Source: Phallus indusiatus (Eukaryota > Basidiomycota > Agaricomycetes > Phallales > Phallaceae). Taken from it: a stretch of 64,000 bases of DNA. Below are positions 22,032 through 34,900 of the stretch, in pieces. Position 1 is the stretch's first letter, and every line of letters starts with the position of its first letter. Under the pieces are notes generated by a model. That model was not told the DNA's origin and did not search any database. It saw only the letters and a list, made by a program, of their open reading frames with translations. The position numbers were made by a program, and so were the translations under genes. Location: positions 1,240,001 to 1,304,000 of the forward strand of contig JAQFWX010000001.1 of assembly GCA_027605045.1 (NCBI GenBank), given 5' to 3'.

Positions 22032-24709
22032 ACACAATCCAAGTTCCGGCAGGTTTTGAACGCTGTGAAACGAAAAGTTAACAGAAAGAAGAGAAAGGAC
22101 CTTGCAACAGAGAGCGAACATACCGATAAGACAGAGAGCATGGAGACTCCGGAGGTAAAGAAAGTCTCTTTTGATGAACCACCGGAATTAGTGGAGATAG
22201 ATGAGGATGAGGAGATGGGGGAACAGGTTGAGAGGACAGAGGAGGAAGCGACGAGAACTGCAGATGAAGCAGAAGATGGAGATAAGACTGTGGAAGCTCC
22301 GTTAATTTGGGATTTAATTGCGGAGGAAGGTTGGGGAATGGACATACCAGGATTGATAAGGAACACCTATAAGCGGGATGCTTTTTTCAACCATATAATG
22401 GGAAACGTCGACCACTATAAAGACTTCATGTTGAAGGATGGCCTCCTCTACATGACATCTAATAGTTCGGAATGTCTATGTATACCAAATGTTAATGCTG
22501 GACGACGGAAGGTCCGCGAGATTATAATTACCCACGGACATTCATTGTTAGCGCACCTGGGCGCATATAAAACATATACTTATTTGCGGGAACAGGTGTG
22601 GTGGCCTAGTATGCTGGAAGATATTAAGGCTTTCTGCAAGACTTGTCAGCTGTGCGCACGAACGAAAAGCAGCAATCAGTCACCTTTGGGTTTGCTACGA
22701 CCATTGGAAGTACCTTCGCGACCATGGCAAGCAATAGGTATAGACTTTGTTGGACCGCTACCAGCTTCGAGGAATCGGAATGGAGAGTACGACCAGTTGT
22801 GTGTAATCATAGACCACTTAACGAGCATGGTGCATTTGGTACCTACACGCACAACATACACAGCTAGGGACATGGCTGAGGTCGTTTTCGACAATGTTTA
22901 TAAGTTGCATGGCTTACCAGAAAGAATAATCAGCGATCGCGACTCTTTGTTCACGAGCACATTCTGGCGTGAACTTAACCGATTGCTGAAAACAGAGATG
23001 AGAATGTCTTCTTCTTTCCATCCACAAACCGACGGTATGACGGAACGGGCTAACAGAACAGTTGTGCAAATGTTGCGTCAGTGTGTGTCGAGGGATCAGA
23101 AGGATTGGGTTGCACGGTTACCTGGAATAGAGTTTGCATTGAACTGTGCACGCTCGGCTACCACGGGATTTTCACCGTTCTACTTGAACTATGGGCAAAT
23201 GCCTAGACCGTTGCTTTGGGATCAGGCATCGTTTTATCCAGGAGTAGAGGCTTTTGCGGAGAAGATGAAGGAAGCAATCATGAATGCGCATGACCACATT
23301 ATCGCGGCACGTGTAAAACAAACACGACATGCCAATAGACGTCGCCGCGAAGCTTCGTTTGAAGTGGAAGACCTAGTTTATTTATCGACTAAGAACCTGC
23401 GTCTACCGAAAAATCATGCACGAAAACTCGTACCAAAGTTTATCGGGCCATTCAAGATTGTGCAGGTAATGGAACCTGGTTCTAGTTACAAATTGGAGTT
23501 ATCACGCGACCTAGTAAGAAGAGGCGTTCACCCTGTGTTCCACGCGAGTTTGTTAAGGATACACATACCAAACGATGACCGACGTTTCCCTGGGAGACAG
23601 TTTGATCAAGTTCCTAGTCTCGGAGGAAGAGCGAAGGAATGGGCCGTGGATCGCATCCTGTCTCATGCTGGACGGGGTGATGATGCAATGTTTGAGACCA
23701 AATGGAAGTCTGGGGATATAACATGGCTAACTTTAGCGGAAGCTAGGGATTTAGAGGCGCTGAATACGTACCTTGACGCCATGGGTGTGAATAACCCCAA
23801 AAATTTGCCACTTCCGAAACAAACTGTTCCGGAAAACCACACGGCATTACGTGCGATAAATGTCGCAGACAGTGTAATGGTGAATCAGGAGTCTCATTCT
23901 GAAAAGATATATAAAGGGTCGAAAATTGACAGAAAGCGGTATAACACACCTATTCTAACTTGTAATTCAATCATGCCTTTTGTGTCTACTCCTATCTCCA
24001 CCACTGGCGAAAGCCTGACATTCACACCTCAACAATTCAGTAGAGTTATGCATGAGGTGCGCAAATCTTACCAAGCGGGTTTGGAAGTTCGCCAGCGCGA
24101 GCTGTTTGACTACGCTATGTACGCTGGAGGACCGCTTATGAACATGGGTGGTGGACAGCCTTCTTACACTGTCAATGACGCCCTATCGCGCCGCGCGCCA
24201 TGCGTCAGATTGGAGGACCTCCTGCTAATCAGAACAATACTCACAAGTTCAAGAAGCAGGGACCAAATAGTCTCATTGATCGTATGGATCGGGTGGCGGC
24301 GCCGCGAAGGATTTTCGTCAGGGTCGTCGCTCCAGGGGTGGTAGAGGTGGGAAATCGAGCTTGGCTTCGCGCCTTGCTGGAAATACTGCCGGGAATGGCA
24401 ATGGAGGGCGCGTTAATGAGAACAACAGGGATGGCAATAACGATTCGGGTGGGGGCACCGTCGATAACGTTGACCAGGGTGTTAGAGGCGACGACGACGG
24501 CGGAAAAGTTCAAACTCCGGTTCCCCACGTGACAATGACGCGACCTCTAGCAAGGGTAAAGAGGTTGATTTGTTTGGCGATTTTGTGAAAGATTTTGGGG
24601 AGCAGGTTGACGACGCTGATGCTGATGGTGAAGTTGTGCGCATGGAGGACATTATAGAGTCTACCGGAAGCCCTATTCCGAGTCGCGTGCCTGAGCCCTT
24701 TCGACGATG
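22020..24709 (+). pseudogene. pol: pol: integrase with chromodomain-like C terminus, frameshifted tail
   Basis: The main frame runs 22020-24344. It holds an acidic linker, the H2C2 zinc finger (HGHSLLAHLGAY ... CKTCQLC, about 22530-22660), the catalytic core with IGIDFVGPLP and ISDRDSLFTS, and the Glu of MTERANRT. A GPFKIV-type C-terminal domain follows, then a chromodomain-like stretch EWAVDRILSHAGRGDDAMFE to WLTLAEARDLEAL (about 23640-23765). After about 24200 the likely true frame changes at least twice: an RGG/Gly-Asn-rich tail reads in another frame (about 24315-24530), and an acidic tail ends at 24709 (SPIPSRVPEPFRR). The catalytic D, D and E residues are all present. Confidence 0.85.
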
Positions 24710-24777
24710 ACGACGACTGGCCAGGGATCAGTGATGGTGAAGGTGGTTGGATCCGTTGAACTGCCCGGTTCAGGCAG

Positions 24778-24788
24778 TGGAGGGCGGA
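24778..24788 (+). other. polypurine tract
   Basis: TGGAGGGCGGA sits immediately before the TG of the 3' LTR, the expected position for plus-strand priming. The same 11 bases plus TGTAA recur inside each LTR. Confidence 0.65.
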
Positions 24789-25130
24789 TGTAAAAGTTAT
24801 AGAACACTCGTAAACGAGTGTTGGAGGGCGGATGTAAGAAATAGATAAAGTCCGTGTCACCCGCGGTAATAAAAGCCGCGGTAATAGAATTTCTTTTGTC
24901 TTGTTTACTTTAGAAAACTTTAATTCTTTTCTTTATTTCTAATAATGATTTATAATCTTTTGCTTACTTACTTTACTTTAATAATATTTACATAATCTTT
25001 CTATTTTCGTATAAATACTTGAGTTTTGTATATATGCTCCTTAGCTTTGAACTACGAGGATTTACAACACTCAACTGCGTGTCTATCTAAGTTAACTAAA
25101 GCTACTTGTAAACAGTCTCCGACTTTTACA
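24789..25130 (+). repeat. 3' LTR (342 bp)
   Basis: Same sequence as the 5' LTR except for two fewer A residues near its start. It is followed by CACAA and then by the interrupted linker exon of DUG2-like copy D, so its right flank belongs to a different insertion site from the left flank of the element. Confidence 0.95.
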
Positions 25131-28100
25131 CACAACCACCGCCGTCACTACCAATACCCCTGGACAACCATACCACCCACAACCATAATTGGGCCTCATT
25201 CGATCAAATAGACGCAAACGGGGATGGGGATGGAGACGGCGAAACCGGGGACACCGGTCTAGCACTCGACCGCAAAAAATGGCATCGCTTTTTCGACAAC
25301 ACACCCCGTCTAGGCCGTCCCATTCTCTCTCTCGTCTCCCGCTTATTCAGCCACACCGCAAACTCAATCTGGGTTTTCAACGCCAGCCATTCAATCGCAC
25401 CCGCACTCGCTTTCGCATACTCCGCGTGTTCTCCAAGTTCTCCCGCAGAACATCATTCATTCAGCTCATTATGGTTATATCTATTGCATGGCACTACTTC
25501 CAAGCCCTCTTGAAGGCGCAACCGACCGACAACTACAAAAAAGAAATGAAAACACTCAGGCTCTTGATTCCGATACCAATATTTTGGGTTCTAATGGTGC
25601 TGGTGCTGGCGTTTTACTGATAACCAGAAGCGGAGATGAATCTATAAAGATATGGAATTGCAGCAGCACGCCTCAAGGACCTGTTTTATTAGATACGTTT
25701 GAATGCGATCGGGGAGGCGTGTTGTCACTCGTGGCGCGCGATAACACGATTTATGCGGGGTGTCAGGATGGGTGTGTTGCGGTTTGGGATTTCGAGACGA
25801 AGAGTCTTGTAAGATTAATTATGGCTCAGAAGGTAAGTAACACACTTTAAACCGTCGTGTTGTCGTGCGTTTTATCTAAGTTTTCCGATATAGAATTCGG
25901 ATGTATTGGCTATGTCAATGGTTAATTCGGATTTATACACGTGTTGCGCCAATGGCTGGATTCAGGTATTGTATATTTCTATTCATCCGCATTCTCTTTT
26001 GACTCGACATTTTTTTTATGTTTAGCGCTGGTCAGCCCAATTTGCATGTACGGCGTCGTGGCACGCCCACTCTGGAATCATCCTATCTTCCATCGTCACA
26101 CGATTATGTCCATTACGACCGTCTTTATTGCCATTTCAACAACAGGAAGATAAGAAGCCTGATGGTGATCGTGGCGGGGAAGTCAAGTCTACAAATGAGT
26201 GGTGTCTTATTACCGGCGGAAATGACAACGATGTCAAGGTGCGTGTTATTTTTTTTACTCTTTCAAAAAAATTTATGTAAGTTTAACTTACGGTTCCGTA
26301 GATTTGGGAAATTAATAATAGTAATATGGGGAGTAGTGCGTTTACTGCGTCCGGGTATCTAAATGCGGACGGAACATATATGCATGGTAAAACCCCATGG
26401 ACTTTTCTCTCCTACCTTCATGATAAAAAAATTAATCGACTGACTGACTTGCGTTAATTTAGATCCACTTATTAAATCTCTTTCATCATTCGTTGCTATT
26501 CCGTCGGTAAGCAATAGCGAACAACATAGGGAGGATTGTAGACAGGCTGGGATATGGCTCAAACGTTGTTTAACGCAGCTGGGTGCCGATGCTAAAATGG
26601 TAAGGTGACTGGTGGACAAAATCGAAATTTGACTAAATATGACTCAACCTTATTTTTTGGGGTGGGCCTTTTTTTTTAGAGTGCAACTGGGAACAAATCC
26701 GCTTGTTTTAGCGACGTTTAAAGGCGTAGTAGGTTCATCCGATAAACCTAAACCGCGTATTCTTTTTTACGGGTACGTGTTTATTGCACACCAACGAAAA
26801 AAAACTTATCCCCTCTTTTATTTGGTCTTCTTCTTTTTCTGAATTTGCAAAATGTGGGGCTTAGGCACTACGACGTAATACCAGCACCACGCAGATCGTG
26901 GAAAACGTGTCCGTTTGAATTAAACGGCACGAATGGATATTTATACGGACGTGGGGTTTCGGATAATAAGGAACCTATTTTGGCTGTTGCGTATGCTGCG
27001 TCGGATTTGTTGAGGCGGAGGTTGTTGGGGTGCGATGTTGTGTTTTTGATTGAAGACGAAGAGGAGGCGGGAAGTGGAGGGTTTGAGGGTGTTGTTAGAG
27101 AGTATAAAGTGAGTTGACGAAAACTAGCATTGTAACGTCGATGTTAATGTTGAGTTTGGGTAGGATTCTATTGGTGAAATCGATGCTTTGTTAGTTAGGT
27201 AAGACAACGTTTTGGGGTGTGTTAGAGATTTTGAGTTGATTGGAATGTAGCAATTCGGACTGGATCGGTGAAGATGCGCCGTGTATCACCTACGGATTGC
27301 GGGGCGTTGTTCGTGCCACAATTGACATGTTTAACTCGGGACCTGATCTGCATTCGGGTGTTGAAGGTGGAAGCGTCGATGAACCGATGTGTGATGTGTA
27401 TGTCGCGCGTCCGTATTTTTCGTTATTCAGCATTTCTGACAACGTTTTTTAGGATTAAAATACTTGCTGGACTTGTTGATGGAACTAGAAGAGTCCTGAT
27501 ACCCGGATTCTGTACGTCGTCCAGTGCTCTCTCACGTCCACCCAACTCGCCCTTTATTTTTTGATCCTCAGACGACCATGTTCGTCAACGCACAAAAGCT
27601 GAAGATGAATTATTCGCACTTTTATCAACTCTAACAAACAAACCTGCCGAATCGCTTTCGTCGCGATGGAGCGAACCTAGTTTGAGTGTCCACAGCGTTG
27701 AGACGTCCGGTCCCGGAAGTGAGTGTCCCTTAGAATCGTAAACCACGTTTTGATTGATACTTTGAGTTTTTAGATTCTACTGTTATACCAGCGGGTGTTC
27801 GCGCAAAGGTATCGATTCGGGTGGTGCCAGATCAAAAATTGGGGACAGTGGGGAGCGCGCTTGTGTCGCATGTTAAAGAGAGTTTTGCGAACCTCCGGTC
27901 TAGTAATACTCTCAAAGTACGGGTTTCCCCCCGATTTTGTTCAAACCGATGTTCATAATATTTTCCGTTGTAGGTTAGTATTGATAGGACGGCGGATTGG
28001 TGGTTAGGGAACCTAGAAAGTCGATGTTTCAAAATTCTTGAGAGAGCCGTGGAAGAAGAATGGGGGGTCAAGCCGTTGCGGATCCGAGAAGGAGGGGTGA

Positions 28101-28459
28101 GATGTGCCACGTGGTCGTTTTTTTCGTGCATGCTGCATACTGAGGTCAAACTTGTTTTAGTCTATTCCTTCTGTGCCGTTTTCGGAGAAAGAGTTCGGAT
28201 GTCCCGGGTTGCACTTACCTATGGGACAGAGTTCGGTAAGTGATGATGATGAAGTTGATGATGATGATGGTGTTTTTGCGTTGCTCTGCTTCTTTTGTTC
28301 CTTGAATAAAACAAGGTTCATTTTTTGGTTGTATAGGATCAAGCTCATCTTGCCGATGAACGCATCTCGTTGATCAATCTTCGTCGCGGAAAATCTGTTG
28401 TGGAGTGGTTTTTGCTTGCTGTTTCAGCCGAGTCGTCGTCCGACGGGTTGGAGTCTTAG
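25131..28459 (+). pseudogene. DUG2-like copy D, 3' part (pairs with 36810-37530)
   Basis: It begins in the middle of the Pro-rich linker exon, directly after the LTR, and runs to the gene's stop at 28457-28459. The WD exons (25488-26240) and the M20 exons are well kept: GHYDV at about 26860, GRGVSDNK near 26950, DEEEAGS near 27060, the DLHSGVEGG dimerisation segment near 27350, and the terminal exon at 28338-28459. A 7-nt insertion in the linker exon (about 25325-25345), absent from the intact copy and from copy A, shifts the frame. The missing 5' part lies at 36810-37530 on the minus strand; the two halves join exactly at the target duplication CACAA/TTGTG. Confidence 0.8.
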
Positions 28460-29044
28460 ATTGTGGGTTGAATGCTGATATTTTTTGCCATACTCGATAT
28501 ATTATGTTAGATTATGATCATTCTTAATGTGCATCGAAATGCTTTATTTCGCAGTTAGTCCATTATTACTTTGCCTATCTATACATCTCGAATTTGCTAC
28601 GAAATGGGTCAGTTGCGAAAACGGAACACAACAAAAATGCACAGTCGAGGGATTAAATATTAAAATTTTGAAATGAACACAAGTTGTTTCGTTCTCGTTG
28701 ATATGATATATGTTTCTGTCTGAGTGTTTATTACGACGACGCGAACCCATCTGACGCAATGATGGTCAAATCTTTCTTCTCATAAGACTCAAGTTTTTGT
28801 TGCCATAAATATTAGTCGCTCTCAGTTGAGGATCTGGTGATATTGTAACCATCACGTTTCATCGATATTAGCCTCGGCTTTGAAATTTCAAGGGGTCTTT
28901 GAGCTCCAATGTGTGATGATTGAAATGTTATGATCCATGATTCAATTATCATATATAAGGACGCTTTACATGCTAGTAAAAAGTACAGGTCCTCAGCACT
29001 GAGGTTGACTACTCTAAGTCACAATTTCTATAATATTCTCCCAT
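28460..29044. other. spacer between DUG2-like copy D and DUF6533 copy c
   Basis: No gene. Homologous to the spacers at 9805-10330 and 40514-41099, including the block around 28870-28910 and the strings shortly before the DUF6533 ATG. Confidence 0.5.
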
Positions 29045-30770
29045 ATGAACAGCACAAATACCACTATAGATGCTTTAACAGCAGAGATTATTCAAGAGGC
29101 CTATGAAGGGTATACTTCAATCCTGTCTTATGCCCGTCATTACATCTAATATGATTATGGGATTAGCTTTGTTTACAACTTGGTTCTTTCTTGTGTAGCA
29201 GGTAAGTAATACATACAATGTCGTAAGAAAGTCTTACTAAGACAGCAAAACATCTAGCACTTAGTTTCTATACTACTCTGATATCATTCTCTCAAGAAAG
29301 AGAGCATATATGGTCTAGGCCATTCAGTTTGCCTACATTATTGTACGTTTTTGCAAGATATGGAAGTTTGCTGTCCCAGGGGGTTAACCCTGTATTAAAC
29401 TTCCTACAAGTTAGTACACGTAGTTATACCAGTGGTTCTTTCACCGTCTGATTGTTTTTTCATCATTCCTAAAGCTCGGAAGGTAAACGTTCTTACACAT
29501 ACTTTGAATTCGCTGAAATCACGACTTTGAAGAGCTTGTAACATATTGGCTGAGGCATGGGACATTCTTGATATTTTTACATATGTTGGAGTTCAAGGTT
29601 CGTCTTCCATTATCATCTGTTTCGAATTCCTGTAATAGGAACTTTAGGTTTATTGACTGTTCGAGCATATTCAATATGCGAAGGAAATAAAAACCTCAGT
29701 TCGGCTTTAGCCTTTGGCTTTTTTTGTTGCTTGGGTTTATATTTGTATGGTAAGAATCTGATGACAATGATCATGAAGCTATTATAGTTACCTTCCTTTT
29801 TGGTGATAGACATAGTAGCATTCCCTGGGTGTATTTCAAGGTCTGTAGTCCATGCAAAATAGGCCCTTAATGTGCATGCACTCACAGTTATCTTGGTGGT
29901 GAAGCACCTCCAAGAGACAAGATATCAGTATGGCCCATGTTCATTGATGTTTTAAATGTGTTTATGACTGAGCTTGTTTAGCCAGCATTATCCCTAATAT
30001 CATCAATGTTTGCACAGATTTACTCATATTTGGCATTTGCATGTGGAAGGTCTGGTGTATATGGAGACTAAGATGCTATAATGGAATTCAAAGTAATAAC
30101 CTCATTTCCACACTTTTTAGACAAAGTAAGTTTGGTGGGATTTATAACAAGAGTTACTGAGTAATGTACAGGTATATTTCGATGTTGGTAAGGTTTCATC
30201 GGTTGATGTTAACAGTCATTTCATGTCTTGTCATGGTTTCGTAAGTTTTGTCATCACCATTACTGTCGTTGGTACCCTTTTCCTACCTGTAAGTTTTTGA
30301 TTAATATATAAATTGTAAGTTTAGACTGAGGTTTTCTTAGCTTCAAAGCGTAAGGGGCTCCGCTGAATTCTCACACACATCATGTTCCTTTGTAACATAG
30401 TGATCTGAATCTTCTCTCAGCTTATTATAGCAGAGTTTTACACCCGCATACAAAATGTGTAAGGTTCATGTTGTCTCAATTTACATTCTTCTATCATTTA
30501 ACCATTCCCAGCCTGTCTGCAACTCTCGTAGCTGATTTCACCCTTGATCTTCGTCACCTCAATTCAGCGAAAATTGAAGCTAGCCAAATGACTTTACCAT
30601 CGCTTCGATTATCAAATGTTCTCCAACATGTCTATCAATCGTTCCTTATTGAAATGGGGACGCCCGAGGAAAGAAATATACAGGACTTGGAGAACCTACC
30701 TGATGGAGACAGTGATCCTACTCATTGTTTACCTTTAGCCGTTAATGTCATTCAATCCATCGAAGCCTAA
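29045..30770 (+). CDS. DUF6533 family membrane protein, array copy c
   Basis: The ATG at 29045 opens a 65-nt exon (29045-29109). The 35-nt exon 2 follows the acceptor at about 29177, and exon 3 starts at 29258 with FYTTLISFSQEREHIWSRPF, all in matching phase. Further exons cover the ILDIFTYVGVQ segment (about 29550-29600) and the membrane segment with SICEGNK (about 29650-29785). The last exon ends at 30770 after FTLDLRHLNSAKIEASQM. It is on the plus strand because it lies in the inverted 11.3-kb block; its natural array orientation is minus. Middle splice sites were not fully solved. Function of the family is unknown; hydrophobic segments predict a multi-pass membrane protein. Confidence 0.62.
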
Positions 30771-31944
30771 AATATCTCGGTATGTAATTTTATTACATGA
30801 AGATTAGTTAATGACGTTCTAATTTAGAGGGTCATCATTATGAACTCCTTCTGAGTCGTTTGTCCTGGAAGTATTTATGTCCTTCTTAATATTACTTTTC
30901 TTCCTTATCTATTTCATGCCTCGAAGTTGACATTTTTTTTTCGAAAAGCCTCAAGCGTAGGCATTGCTTTCGTATTATATTTATGACTCTGTATGTTTAA
31001 GTAGCGTAGCACATTTTTGAGTCAAATGTCTACTATCAATCCGAATCTGAGATTTGGGGTTAGTCTAAGAGCATGTTATTCGTTCATGCGAGTCACTGGT
31101 CCGAGGAACAATTTCAATGTCATCTATTTTAATAACTGTGCAAATTTGAAATTAGCGATACTTTTAAAGATTGACCGACGACGATTCCGGTAGTAACGAG
31201 TAGTTGCAAGGAGATCACGATGATCTAAAGTGTCATTGCTTTTATGGAAATTTTGAGCATACACACTGCCTTGCTGAGACCATCCTGAGGTGATGAGACA
31301 TGAGTTAATTCTCTTGTGCGTTTTCTCAATTGTCTAGCTTTCGTGGGTTTTTGATATATCTTTCAGTAACCTGCCTTTCAATTTCTTCATTCTATTATTC
31401 AAGATTAAAGCAGACAGCCGAGTCACTCAATATGATCTTAAATCGGAACAGGTTCATCCATTTATATAGGAGTTCATTCATTCAGAGTTCCCTGAGCAAC
31501 GTTGTCAAACCTAAAGAAGCCTTTTTTCGAACTGTAGTCAAACCGTGGTGAGCATATTGGTAAGCGCTGCTGACCTGCACCTGCCAGCGAGACTTGCAGT
31601 CCTGCAAAATTGGTAATTTAGTTTCTCTTTCGCAAGTCATTAAAACGAGAGCCAATTTGATAGAGAGGTCCAACGGATGGAGCCCTAGGGTCAGGTTCGC
31701 ACCAAGTTCGCCCCAAGTAGCAACTGTGACAGAGTGATGTCACGTAACGGGCGTCTTACATAGACATCGATGTTGCAGGCGACAGAACGCATCCAACACC
31801 AGAAAACATTATTGCTTCCTATTGCGAGTGGACCATGAGGTAAGGTCTGGGGCGAATGCTGATGCTGATGGGGTTTGCTAAGTGGGATTGACGCGGACGC
31901 TTATGTACTTATGACCTCCATCGTGAGTTCATCGTTTTCCTTTT
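30771..31944. other. array intergenic region, no gene
   Basis: Spacer between DUF6533 copy c and the 5' end of DUG2-like copy E, equivalent in reverse to 13976-15159 and 37531-38788. The frame at 31330-31551 is not conserved in the other spacers and is not called. Confidence 0.45.
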
Positions 31945-34900
31945 CTCAACTCGGTGTAACAGACACGTTCTTCTACCCTAATCAAATAATCTGTGGATAA
32001 GGAGCCATCCAAGCACGCAGATCGATATTCACGCACGTCAGCACCACATTCACCCAGATACTGAGAAGCACTATGCAAACTGGTGCAGATATATTTGCCC
32101 CTCCGCCCTAACCTGTCCCATCTCTGACACGCGCAACTTGCGTTTACTCCGTCTCTGTTTCTGGGCACTGTTCGACTCCTTGGGCCTTGCTGCCTTGTCT
32201 GACTCATACGTCCCTTTTCCATCACCAGGCGAGTTCGGTGCTAATAGGGTTAGCAGTGGACGCGAAGCATATATATCTTTGCTGGCTGTCGAACTAGTGA
32301 GATTAATGCACATACCTAATGACAGCGAGATTAATTAGACTGACTATTGTTTTTCTTTAGTTCATCGTGTTTCAGATAAAGACGACTCTTGATGGATGCA
32401 GGGTCAACGTTCTCGCCTTGGAGATCGACGGAGAACGTGAATGGCTGTTCAGCTCGTCGAGCAAGTTTCGTTACACTCTTTTTGAATCATTCTGAGTATC
32501 CCGCAAGCGACAGTATGGTCGGAATACATATGGTGCACGCGAGACCTCACTTGCTACTACATCCTCACTCCACATCTCGACACCTCCGTAGGCGACATTT
32601 TCTCACTCGCATATTCGCCCACACTCAACACATTATACTTCGGCGGTCAAAACGCGAGTATGGCCTTCTAAAATTAGCGCAGCGTCGCGTAGTGTCGGAT
32701 GCAAAGCACCGAACCATCACATCCACCCGTCTCCACCGTCGCCACTAGACAACCTCTAGGCTTCTTTCGACGAAATGACAAAGGCAGAGACAGGAATGGT
32801 GAAACTGGGGACACCCGGTCTAGCACTTGATCCAAAAAAATGGCACTGGTTTTTCGGAAACACCCCTCGTCTACACCGTCCCATTCTGTCCCCCGCTCAT
32901 GCAGCCACTCCACACACTCAATCAGGATTCTCAACGCCAGCCACTCAATCGTACTCGCTTTCGCTTTCGCATACTCCATGTGTTCTCCAAGTTGTCTCAC
33001 AGAATACCATACGTTCAGCTCGTTATTGGTCTTATATATTGTATGGCACTGCTTCCTAGCCCTCTTGATGGCGCAACCGACTGACGACTACTATAACAAC
33101 AAAAAGGAAATAAATATACCCAAGCTGTTGATTCCTACGCTAATTCGGGTGCTAGCGTTTTACTATAACCGGGAACGGAGATGAATATATCAAAATATGG
33201 AATTGCAGCAGCACACTTCAAGGACCTGTTTTATTAGATACGTTTGAATGTGACCAGCGTTGTCGCTTGTGGCTCGTGATAACACAATTTATGCGAGGTG
33301 TCGGGATGAGTATGTTGCTGTCAAAGAGTCTTGTTAGACTTAGGAGGTACGTACGCATTTAACTGTCGTATGTTTTCCAAGCCGAGATGTTTTTTTTATA
33401 GAATTCGGATGTTTTGGCTATGTCAATGGTCAATACGGATTTATACACGTGTTGCGCCAATGGCTGGATTCAGGTATTGTATATTTCTATTCATACGCAT
33501 TCTCTTTTGACTCAACACACTCTTATTTAGCGCTGGTCAGCTCAATTTGCATTTACGGTGTCATGGCACGCCCACTCTAGAATCATTCTATCTTCCATCG
33601 TCACATGATCATGTCCTATGCAATCGTTTTCATTGCCATACCAACCACGGGAAGATAAGAAGGCTGATGATCGTAGTGGGGAAGTCAAGTCTACAAATGA
33701 GTGGTGTCTTATTACCGGCGGAAATGACAACGATGTCAAGGTGCATGTTTTTTAACTCATTCAACTCTTTATGTAAATCTGACTTGAGGCCCATAGATTT
33801 GGGAAACATAATATTAATGTAGTGGTACGTTTACTGCATTCAGGTATCTTAATAGATCTTAATGCGGATGGAACATATATGCATGGTAAACCCGTGGACT
33901 TTCTCATATTTTCTCAACTTCGTAATAAAATTAATTAGCTTATTTGTACTATCCAGACCCACTTATTAAATTTCTTTTGTCGTTTGTGTTGATCCGTCGG
34001 TAAGCAATAGTGAACAAGACAGGCTGGGATATGGCTCAAGCGTTCAAGTTGTTTGGACACAGTTGGGCTCGGATGCTACAATGGTAAGATGAAAACGGTG
34101 GCAAAATCGAAAAATATGACTCAGCGTTGTTTTTTTGGGGGGACTTGTAGTTGCAACTGGACAGGGGACAATTCTGTTGGCGACGTTTAAAGGATAGGGT
34201 TATCCGATAAAATAAACCGTGCATTCTGTTTTCATGCCAGTGGGTACGTGTGCCCTCGTTCCTCTTTTCTCTTTTTTTTGGGGGCCCTTCTGAGTTTGCA
34301 AAACTAGGCACTACGATGTGATTTCAGCACCACGCAGGTCATGAAGAACGTGCTCATTTGAATCACACGGAACGAATGGATATCTGTACGGACGTGGTGT
34401 GTCGGATAATAAAGGACCTCTTGGCTGTTGCGTATGCTGCGTCGGATTAGTTGAGACAGCGCTTGTTAGGATGTGGTGATGAATGAAGGGGAGGAGGAGG
34501 CTGGGTGTGGTGGTTTTGAAAGGGTTGTTAGGGAGTACAAGGTGAGACGGTTGATTTTTTTTGGGTGGTCTTCGTTGATGTCAATGATTTGAGCTGATCG
34601 GAATGTAGCAATTCGGATTGGATCGGTGAAGATACAGCGTGCATTACCCACGGACTGCGAGGGGTTGTTCATGCTACCATTGACGTGTTCAACTCGGGAC
34701 CTGATTTGCATTCAGGTGTTGAAGGTGGAAGTGTTGATGGACTGACGTGCAACATGTACGTCGCGCGTTCGTATATCTCATTACTCAGATTTTTTATACC
34801 CGGATTCTGTATGTCATCTGCAATGCTCAGCTTGAATTTTCATATTTAAACGACCATGTCCGTCAGCGTACAAAAGCTGAAGACGAACTATTCGCACTTT

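Larger units (their letters stand above)
16727..25130 (+). mobile_element. Ty3/gypsy (chromovirus-type) LTR retrotransposon
   Basis: An 8.4-kb element with direct LTRs that begin TGTAAAA and end TTTTACA. Internal order is gag with zinc knuckle and protease, reverse transcriptase, RNase H, integrase and a C-terminal chromodomain-like segment, which is the Ty3/gypsy order. It inserted into exon 2 of DUF6533 copy b; the 5-bp duplication AAAAC is at 16722-16726 on the left. Its partner GTTTT is not at the right end but at 36461-36465, because the right flank was exchanged by an inversion. Instead, CACAA (25131-25135) follows the 3' LTR. Pol is broken by frameshifts and a nested insertion, so this copy is not autonomous as assembled. 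No clear tRNA primer-binding site was found after 17070. Confidence 0.92.

Noticed and set aside
21470..22050. Possible spliceosomal intron in pol (AAAAG|GTAAGG to CCGGCAG|GTT)
   Set aside because: A TAG at 21414-21416 would precede the intron, and the ACACAAT duplication explains the segment better.
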